DNA of 64,000 nt from Chloranthus sessilifolius (Eukaryota > Streptophyta > Magnoliopsida > Chloranthales > Chloranthaceae), in contig CM037591.1 of NCBI GenBank assembly GCA_021018995.1, positions 9,554,001 to 9,618,000 of the forward strand, written 5' to 3'. The position numbers were made by a program, and so were the translations under genes. The notes under the pieces are model-generated. The model had not been told where the DNA came from, made no database searches, and saw only the letters and a list, made by a program, of their open reading frames with translations. How positions within the stretch are numbered: the first letter of the stretch is position 1; each line of letters begins with the position of its first letter. This document shows, piece after piece, positions 56,481-64,000 of the stretch.

Positions 56481-57262
56481 TGAAGAAGATAAAAAGGTGT
56501 ACCTTGGATTGTGAAGCGGACCGACCTTGTTTGTGTAGAGAGGCACTAGATCACCAACTTTATACTTGTGATTTGATGCATTCGAGATTTCTCTCCAAAT
56601 CCAACAACATTTATTCCTTTGAGATTTTGCAATTTAAATCTCTACCTAGGGTTTTGATGAGGGAGATGGAGGCTAGGGTTTCGAAGAGGGAGATAGAGGA
56701 AAAGGAGAGATCTCCTATTGCAAGCAATTAGAAGAGAAATTTCGTAGCTCACCAGAGAAGAGGCTAGGGTTCGTGGAGAGAGAGGAAGAGGAAAGGGAGG
56801 CTAGGGTTCCGTTCAGCTCATCGTGCAAAATCTAGCATTCACTGGCTCCCGATCTGTCTCAAATCCTCTGATCCATCTCGATCCACCATATAACAACTTT
56901 GAAATGGATTACACTGATGAGCTAAACGGAAAGGATGGGTGATTTTGAGAGATACTCGTGCAAAATCTAGGGTTTGTAGAGAGAGGGAGAGGAAGAGGAG
57001 AGAAGTTGCTTCAGAGAGAAAGAAAAGACTAAGGTAGACAGCAGTTATGATAGAAATATAAAGAGAGAAAAGTTGGAAGTAGGGTTCCCGATAGATTTGC
57101 ACGTGACTTGAGGAAAGAGATGCACGTAATGATGGTTAAGGATTTAAACCACTGTCTTACTATAAACCATTGGATTTGACAGTGGATTATTATACTACTG
57201 CTTGGGCAGTAGTTCTTTTTTATATTGCAAAAGTTGTTTTTTGGCTTTTTGACGTAGTGCTA

Positions 57263-58860
57263 TTTGATAAAAACTCTATTTAAGATTAAAATACGCACAA
57301 CTCTTTAAGAAAACCCTAGCCATCTCTTTCTTTGCTTCTTAAAAACCTTAGCCGTCACCGCTCCTTCTCCATCTACCCTTTTCAAAAAATCCTTTAATCA
57401 CTTCCATAAATATTTGGTGTTTTCTTTCACAAGAACATTGTGGTTTATTTCTGCCGTCAAGATCAAGGAGGAAGAAGATAGTGTAATTGTGGACCATCGC
57501 ATGGAACGTCGGACGTCGATCTCTTCTTCCTAATCGCCGTCAATCTACCATTGACGTTTCAATAGGTGGGTACCCGTCAATCTATCTCGTACTTCTCAAA
57601 TCTTGTATGATACGTTCTATCGCATATCGATGAGCTATTAAATGAACCATAGATTTATTTTTTTATAAAATTATTTTTTTGGATTGAAATATAGATTAAT
57701 TCTAATTTTGATGTTATTTTAATTATTTTATGTGAAATTTTGGGTTTATTTTCGGAACCTTAATCTCTTATAGGAATCATACAGTCGGATCGACCTGTTA
57801 TTCTCGATCGAATCTGTATGAATCAAAAATGATGTAATAAACTTATCTGTACGTTCGTTTCTATGCTCAATTGATTGGACTTTGCTATTGAATTAGAAAC
57901 CTATTGGGACTCGTGCCCTCATAACAATATATTATATTATAAAATCCTCTATTTCATGCAATGTACCCAACGAAACAGTATAAAAGAAAAAATATTTATA
58001 TATTATAATATATTAAGTTTAAAGTGTAGGCTACTTTTAGCTTACATCATGACACCCATGTAATAAGTATATAATATTTAACTATTATATTGTATGCAAA
58101 ATAAAAGCACTCGTGTACCTCACTATAATAGTAATATAACTTACCTACTATATTCAGATATAATATATTTTTTTTATAAATAGCAAGTCTATTCCGTCAA
58201 CATATTGACACCCACCGATCACTGTAGATTATAGATTAGTAGGTATAGTGATGGTATTTCCTTAAATAACATTATAATATTCAAAGTCCCTTTGAATTAT
58301 ATATTATATTATATTTTAAAAGGAAGGTTGGAATGGGTTTCTATTATTAAATCAATAATCATCTTATATTATTAGTATAATAATATTATATACTTTCACA
58401 AAAAACGAGAGTACTCAAGTATTCCTTTTTTTATATAATTTAATTAGTCCCTTATACAATATATAAACTGCAAAATCCCCATGAGCATTGCATTCACTAA
58501 TTCATTCTCTGTATCCGACTGTCCAATGCATCACCATTCTCTTCTATCCACTTAAGTTATTGAGTTAGTATCAGGTGTTGACGCCCTAGCACAGTTATTA
58601 ATTTCACTTACTATCTAGATTATAAAAGCATAGATGAGATACCAACCATCTGATTAGAGCACTTCCTGTGGCATTTAGTGGAGACCATCTCCATACAAAC
58701 TTTACTCTGTCTATTCTAATAATCGAAAATGCTACCCATACTATCTTTAATCTTATAGTGGACACACTAACACCATTGTTGGTTGCCCAGTCCCACATTC
58801 GTGTGCGCTCTTCTTAGTATCGATCGATGGACCTTTATTACTGATCGATCGATTCTGAGC
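57263..58860. other. AT-rich sequence, possible LTR relic continuation
   Basis: 57300-57600 resembles an LTR leader (AAAACCCTAGCC, CTTAGCCGTCACCG). Beyond 57600 it is very AT-rich with no recognisable gene. The boundary with the Tekay-2 LTR is not clear. Confidence 0.35.
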
Positions 58861-59540
58861 CAAACCGACTTAAATCTGAACTTAAAATTCTTCTCAAGTT
58901 ACTATATCATGAGAGTAGGAATAATACCGATGGGTACCCCTAACTAACCATCGTCGTTCAGTGAACCCTTTTCAGGAGATATAACAAGCCCCTGTGTTAT
59001 GAGGGTAACTTGTGTCATATAGATACACAGTTAAATAGGTTCCAAAACAAACTCACGAATTTCACACTGTGTCGGTCACGGATATCCCACCGTGTCGGTG
59101 GGGATTCATTCACGAGAACCTTAAATCACATGCCGATTCTAATACATATCTCAGATGTAGATTCTAGTATATAATTCAGGTGCAGAATTCAGGATTCAGG
59201 ATTCAAGTTCATATTGAAATGTATTCAGAAATCATGGTTCAGAGTTCATGCTAATCAAATTCAAGACAGATTCAGATCAAATTTGGAGTTCATGATATAT
59301 TTGGAAACAAATTCAAATGTATTCGGAAAACAAAATCATATTCTATCAAGAAAAATGCAATTAATATTGAGGTTCCCCTACCTAGACTCGGATCTGATCC
59401 AAGCTATCAAATGTCCTCACCAAAGGTTCCCACACGTACCCTAGATTTAAATAGCACCATACTATGTGTTAATAGTGTCTAAAACAGACAAAAGTTTCCC
59501 AGAGTTTTTCCAAAGAAAAATAAAGAAAGCCAGAAATAGG

Positions 59541-59730
59541 GGAAAATCGATCGTTTGATTTCATTTTTGAACGTTTGATTTCAAATTCGAACGTTCAATT
59601 TTCAAATCGAACGTTCTATTTCTTCAAAAATTGAGCGTGTCAGTCTATGCCAAAATCGATCGATCGATTTCAAAATTGATCGTTTGATTTCAATTTCGAA
59701 TGTTCGATTTTGGATTCAAACGTTCGATTC
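59541..59730. repeat. Tekay-2 palindrome cluster, LTR copy
   Basis: Eight units of the type (T/A)TCGAACGTTCGATTT or ATCGATCG-TTGATTT, spaced about 19 bases, in two groups of four separated by about 33 bases (59622-59652). Includes a perfect 18-bp palindrome AAATCGATCGATCGATTT at 59653-59670. It lies downstream of the LTR TATA box in the direction of transcription. Confidence 0.88.
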
Positions 59731-60221
59731 TTACAGGTTTCTACAGTTTTCGGGTTTTCACATCCTTGGCTTGTTTTTTTTCTCCAACTTACTCTAATTT
59801 CTTAATATTTTTACCTGCTAACAAAACTAATTTGGGTATAAATAACTAATATGAAGGTATTATGAGTCTACCTTTCAAGGTTGACTCCCGCGGCTTCCAA
59901 TGATTCTATCCCAAGAGGTCGGATTGAATCTTATGAAGCCTCAAAATGGTAGATTCCAGAATGAGTTATGCGTTAGCACAGAGAGTACCTTATCTCAAAT
60001 CGTGCCGATAACACATCCACCATAATCGGTTCACACACAAACTGCACTAGTCTTCCTCACCAACCTTAATCTAATCAATAGCGGAAAAGCAGAGTTCTCT
60101 ATGATTTATATCACGAGAGCGATTAAAATCCAAGTGATGAAAAAGGAGCAATTCCTTTTGGACAAATGGTAGTTGGGTTTCACAAGAGAGAAAAAGTGAG
60201 AGTTGCTCTTCACTCCCCTTC

Positions 60222-60231
60222 TTTTATAAAG
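60222..60231 (-). promoter_or_regulatory. TATA box of the Tekay-2 LTR
   Basis: The minus strand reads GCTTTATAAAAGAAGG, about 290 bases into the LTR, followed by a CT-rich leader. Confidence 0.7.
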
Positions 60232-60531
60232 CAAGGCTAAGCAAAACAAATATCATGATATTTTCTAAAAATATCATGATATTTATATTATAATTCTTAT
60301 CCACAAAATTTAAATTTAACTGAGTGTTGAGTACGCATACACGAGTCGGTGTACAAGTCATTGGCTAAGGCCTTTACCATATCTAAATCAAAATTCTTTT
60401 CACCAAAATATTCTTGATATTTAATTAGTCCAATAATTCAAGATCAAATCGTGTGACTTGTCCGAGCACGCATACCGAGGTGATTGTGTTCGATTTTCAA
60501 ATTTTCGGGATATTACATTCTCTCCTCCTTT

Positions 60532-61425
60532 AGAAATTTTCGTCCTTGAAAATGCTATCTGTGAGGTTTAGTTTGAAAGGTAGTATGTATCCAAAAGCGT
60601 ATGCATGCAAACTGCGCAACAGAACCCAATCCTTTAACTAAATTAAAATTAAAGACGAATTCATTCCAAAATCGTATCATATTAGACTTATCTAAAATGT
60701 AATATGTAACAGTCACCACTAAGGTCACAAGTGCCTACAATTGAGGAACATCACTCGAAAAATTAGGACAACAGTTCAAGTCTACGGTTAACCCTCGTCC
60801 TAAACAAAAATTCTTCACATAGCATATTCAAGATTATCATAGTTTTAATTAGAATGGGTCATAGTGCGATAGGTTTCACCAATCACGCTTTTCAAGGGAT
60901 GAAATCCGTAGTAACCTGGATATACTTCTTGTGACATCCCATACTGCCATAGAGGAGTTGCATCCATAAATGGATGCCTACATTCCAAGTGTCACGTGCC
61001 TGGGAAAAAGACCCCACCGTGACTCAAGCTTAACAGTCATGTATCTTATCATATTACGTTTATGTATCAGACACACATATTCATTCTGAATTGAGTCGAA
61101 TCATGCAGGTATTTTCAAAATGGATCTAATCAAACAGGTATTTTCCAAATCTGATATCTTGCAGAATTACAAACCACTATAAAAACTACAAAACATGCCA
61201 ATATATACATAGCAAGGCACATATGTAAATGCAAACAAAAGATCATATATTCACACCGATCAAAGGATACCAGTCATAACTATTTCACATTACAAATTAA
61301 TGATATAATTAAGCAAGGATAAGTAGAGCCGCCAGGTTCCAATAATTCATCAAACATTTAAAATATTTACTTTCTCAAAAAAAAATTTAATCTAAAAAAG
61401 AAATTCCGTATAATCCCTAGTTTCC
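60532..61425 (-). other. Tekay-2 spacer between extra ORF and polypurine tract
   Basis: No coding sequence recognised. A GTCACGTGCCTGGG phrase and AT-rich stretches only. Confidence 0.5.
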
Positions 61426-62731
61426 CTAATCCTCCAAATCATCAGCTGGTCTAGCATCCTGATTAGCCACGTCGTTAGTGCCGGATGTAGATGTGTGAGT
61501 AGTGGAAGTTCGTATCTCAGCCATGTATGTAGTGTATGCAGCAGGATAGGCATGTTGCATCAGGTGGGTCAGTACCCCCCTGTGGAACTCCAACTCCCTG
61601 CTCATCGAGTTCGTATGTTGAGTCAGCGTATGGATCTGCTGGCTCATCGCCGACATCTACTGGGTGAACTCAGATAAGGTGAGTACATCATCCTGTGTGG
61701 CCTATAGCTGGATAGGTGGTGGCATCTGAACTGGGGCAGGCTGCTGTGGCTGGTTTGTGGGTGCGGGTGGTTCTGGATCCGGAGCGACTTGTTCAGCAGC
61801 TTCTTGATCTGCTGCTTCTTGGTCAGCTGCTTCTTGGGGTGCTTTCAGTAACTGTATATAGTTCTTCCTCCAATCTTTCAATTAATATGTCTTTACATTG
61901 GCAGTGGACTTGGGTTCATCGTCCAAAATCTCATAGTCATCCCCGCCATCGTAATCCTCAATCATGAGAGAGTGAAGATGAGCATATGGGATTTCATTTG
62001 CAGGGGCTTTCCTTGCTTTACCCATTTTCTCACGAGCCGTGATGATACCCCTAAACACAACCTCCGGAGCACTGAACCATTTTTCTTGGAAATCGAAAAA
62101 TAACGCCTATTGAATGATGCCTCTCCTTTCTTATTTGTGCCCAAACGGGTAAAGGCTACACTTAAATATCATATCGAGCATCCACATTAAATCCAGTAAT
62201 TGGGCTCGTGTTACAGATTGCCCAGACCCCATGTAGTCCATGAATTATTATTTCAATGACATCTTGGAAACCCACTGGTTTGGGGTTTGGTTCCAACAAA
62301 CACATGGTTTGTGAATAATCGGTAGGACAACCCCCCGCCTTGGCGATATCGTCTAGATCAAACTCATAATCTCGCCCATCTAATGATGTATAAATCTTCT
62401 TCCCATCACCCCGACGTATATGTTGGTAAAACAGTCGTACTAGTCGGGGGTAAAAATGGGTGTGAAAAGGTTGGAGTAGGGTTCCCAACCCAGCTCTCTC
62501 TAAGTAATCACGTGCCCACTAAGTGGTCGCCTGCTGTTCAAAAAGCTTAGGGTCAAAAGACCATTCGTCGTCAAAGTCCTCCGCATTCCACCACTCATTT
62601 AGTTGTTCACGTGGTGGAGGCGGTGGTGGTGGTGGTTGTGGTGGAGGTGTAGGGTTCTTCAAAGAGCTGGCCTTAGATGCAGGCCGCTTCGAAGTAGGGT
62701 TCTTGATAGCCGATTTCTTTTTAGGACCCAT
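61426..62731 (-). pseudogene. Extra ORF of Tekay-2 (homologue of the Tekay-1 extra ORF)
   Basis: ATG 62731: MGPKKKSAIKNPTSKRPASK, proline run (PPPPPPPP), then FYPRLVRLFYQ, GRDYEFDLDDIAKAGGCP, and after a frame change near 62170, MLDMIFKCSLYPFGHK, FQEKWFSAPEVVFRGI and PYAHLHSLMIEDYDGG. The C-terminal part has three QEAAD/E repeats, a proline-rich segment, helix HTLTQHTNSMSRELEFHRGV and MQHAYPAAYTTYMAEIR, ending with an acidic tail to the stop at 61426. These line up with HYYPHLVRLFYQ, MWPLDAIFRKNLFPLGH and CHAYPQTYRDCLA of Tekay-1. Several TAG/TAA stops and at least one frameshift. Same strand as its pol. Confidence 0.72.
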
Positions 62732-63503
62732 TAGAATCGAAAGTAAACTTAAATGAAAGCACTAAAATGTGAAGAAACAACCAAGCAAGTTAGGGTTTTA
62801 CCTTTTTAAATGATTTAGAATCCAATTCCTTCACCAAAATCAAGCTTGGTTGGATCCCGAAAGTACAATGGAATTCTCGCTCGAAGAAGGAAAGAACCCT
62901 AAAAAAACTCAAACAGAAATTGCAAATGAGGGAAATAAACCCTTGGTTTGAACTTAAGTCGTCAGAATCGATCATTCGATTTTGATATCGAACGTTTGAT
63001 TTAAGATTTGAACGTTCGATTTCTGATTCGAACATTCGATTTTATTCCCAAAAATACTTAGAAGCTTGACAAATCAATCGTTCGATTTTGAAATCAACCA
63101 TTCGATTTAGAATTCGAATGTTCGATTTTGACAGAAAATTTCAGAATTGAAAATTTTCTGTTTTGAGGACTTTGAGGCCCCAAACATGCTTTAAACATGT
63201 ACCCTTAATGCGGTACATACCCATACATCACCTAAAATGTACCACCGACCTCTCGACCCTTAAAAATTCTCTATGTTTATGTCAATACAAAGAATACTCG
63301 ATAATTTTCAGTTATATAATACATGTTCACTTAATTTGGGGCAGACCTCATAATACGACTTTGTAATACCGAACAAAATGAAACCTTACTCCGCATATAT
63401 ATTGAGAAATCCACATACTATACAAGTCACATTGATTGCAATTCAAAAATCAAAGTACCATTACATTCCTTAAACTATAATTAGTTATAGAAAATTTTCA
63501 TTT
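62732..63503 (-). promoter_or_regulatory. Tekay-2 spacer with internal palindrome cluster (62965-63130)
   Basis: Seven units of the GAACGTTCGATTT/ATCGATCATTCGATTT type, again spaced about 19 bases and grouped four plus three with a gap of about 30 bases (63043-63071). It lies 230-400 bases upstream of the extra ORF ATG. The rest of the spacer is AT-rich and non-coding. Control function is inferred. Confidence 0.6.
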
Positions 63504-63923
63504 TCACTCAAATAGGTGTGAAAATTGCTCGCAGATTTCAGCTTCATGTTCCCAAGTGACTTCTTCGAAACAGTAATTTCGCCACTTCACAAGAACTAAT
63601 GGGATCCGCTTGGTTCGTAAGGTCTGTTCTTTACAATCCAAAATCTGTACTAGCTCCTTGACCAATGTTAGACCTTCCTAAAGCTCAATGGGTTAGTAGT
63701 CTAATACATGAATCGGGTCTTTAATATACCTCCGTAACATTGACAGGTAAAATACATTGTGCATGCTAGATAGTTGCGGCGGTAAAGCTACTCGGTAGGC
63801 GACTTCATCGACTCGGCCCAATATCTCAAAAGGCCCAACATAACACGGACTCAGCTTTCCATGCTTGCCGAAACACATCACGCCTTTCATAGGTGAAATT
63901 CTGACAAATACATTATCTCTAAC
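63504..63923 (-). pseudogene. Tekay-2 integrase C-terminal module and chromodomain
   Basis: From 63923: VRDNVFVRISPMKGVMCFGK, GKLSPCYVGPFEILGRVDEV (GPY/F) and LSSMHNVFYLSMLRRYIKDP. Two stops follow (after HVLDY and after PIEL), then IPLVLVKWRNYCFEEVTWEH and EAEICEQFSHLFE, a chromodomain, and TGA at 63504-63506. Closely matches the Tekay-1 module. The first stop lies at about 63692. Confidence 0.88.
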
Positions 63924-63996
63924 CTGAAATGCAGGGTGTTAGCTACTATATCATAATTTAAAGGAGGGTAAAGGTTATCAATGCTATTATGCTCAC
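63924..63996 (-). other. Intron in Tekay-2 pol (73 bp, GT-AG, phase 0)
   Basis: The minus strand reads TCAG/GTGAGCATAATAG at the window edge and ends GCTAACACCCTGCATTTCAG/GTTAGAGAT. It lies immediately before VRDNVFVRISP, the same codon position as the Tekay-1 intron, with a CTAAC branch-like site about 20 bases before its end. Only the last four exon bases upstream are in the window. Confidence 0.7.
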
Positions 63997-64000
63997 CTGA

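Larger units (their letters stand above)
52114..57259. mobile_element. Non-autonomous CACTA transposon
   Basis: The left end CACTACGTGAAAAAGC and right end (inverse) CACTACGTCAAAAAGC are terminal inverted repeats with one mismatch, flanked by the 3-bp duplication CTA (52111-52113 and 57260-57262). Subterminal repeats at 52440-52520 and 57145-57215 (AAACCACTGTCTTA...TTATTATACTAC...GGGCAGT) are shared by both ends. I see no transposase. It carries other sequence, including a retroelement primer-site fragment (53635-53646) and short repeats. Confidence 0.85.
58861..60517 (-). repeat. Tekay-2 3' LTR (distal end uncertain)
   Basis: On the minus strand the LTR starts TGTAATATCCCG at 60517, right after a polypurine tract. 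It has a TATA box TTTATAAAAG at 60231-60222, the GAACGTTCGATTT-type cluster (59541-59730), and a GGTGGGATATCCGTGACC repeat (59105-59067) homologous to Tekay-1. Homology to Tekay-1 fades below about 58900; the true LTR end was not found. Confidence 0.7.
60518..64000 (-). mobile_element. Second chromovirus (Tekay-2), 3' internal part
   Basis: On the minus strand: integrase C-terminal module with intron, chromodomain, palindrome cluster, extra ORF, spacer and polypurine tract (60531-60518, AAAGGAGGAGAGAA) before the LTR. The same order as Tekay-1, but in opposite orientation and strongly diverged. The rest of pol lies right of the window. Confidence 0.85.

Noticed and set aside
60933-60952. TGTGACATCCCATACTGCC considered as another LTR start
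   Set aside because: No polypurine tract, matching end or second copy was found nearby.
61716-61967. Leu/Val-rich + strand open frame
   Set aside because: Antisense of the QEAAD repeat and proline-rich region of the Tekay-2 extra ORF.

Overview
The window is plant nuclear DNA, most likely from a dicot. It is built almost entirely of nested, decayed retroelements around one recognisable host gene, a pectate lyase. Eukaryotic features throughout include GT-AG introns, TATA boxes, LTR retrotransposons primed by tRNA-Asp and initiator tRNA-Met, an L1-type LINE and a CACTA transposon. No CRISPR, tRNA, rRNA or bacterial feature was seen. Nearly every coding region carries in-frame stops or frameshifts.

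Layout. (1) 1-30555 is the 3' part of a Tat-lineage Ty3/gypsy element on the + strand: proline-rich gag end, protease plus G-patch, reverse transcriptase, two RNase H domains, integrase, then a long 3' region with two ANTISENSE genes (a DUF7745-like ORF and an intron-containing plant-mobile-domain gene), a polypurine tract and a 3' LTR (28942-30555). (2) A complete Athila-like element (11215-24936, minus strand) is inserted inside an exon of the antisense plant-mobile-domain gene. (3) 30556-42378 is a chromodomain-bearing Tekay/Del-like chromovirus (here Tekay-1, + strand), its 5' LTR cut by the Tat element. It has an extra ORF between pol and the 3' LTR. (4) 42379-44652 is an LTR remnant of a related element. 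(5) 44970-46737 (minus) is a four-exon pectate lyase with intact reading frame except two nonsense codons. (6) 47296-49393 is a 5'-truncated LINE with a 14-bp target duplication. (7) 50306-51465 is a 580-bp tandem duplication. (8) 52114-57259 is a non-autonomous CACTA element with 3-bp target duplication, inside an older LTR relic. (9) About 58860-64000 (minus) is the 3' half of a second chromovirus (Tekay-2) with the same extra ORF.

The most interesting pattern crosses element families. Each of the four elements (Tat, Athila, Tekay-1, Tekay-2) has its own CpG-containing palindromic word, repeated in a cluster in its LTR. A second cluster of the SAME word lies just 5' of that element's extra ORF(s). 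The words differ between elements, but the two-site layout is shared. This suggests that the extra ORFs use a duplicated copy of an LTR control module (DNA promoter/enhancer or RNA leader), or that the word is a self-recognition or silencing target. Two further structural signals stand out: a conserved phase-0 intron just upstream of the chromodomain module in both chromoviruses, and three tandem GNRA-tetraloop hairpins with compensatory base changes downstream of Tat pol.

Most disabling substitutions read as C-to-T or G-to-A transitions (CGA to TGA, TGG to TAG, catalytic Asp to Asn), as expected for long-methylated, silenced repeats.
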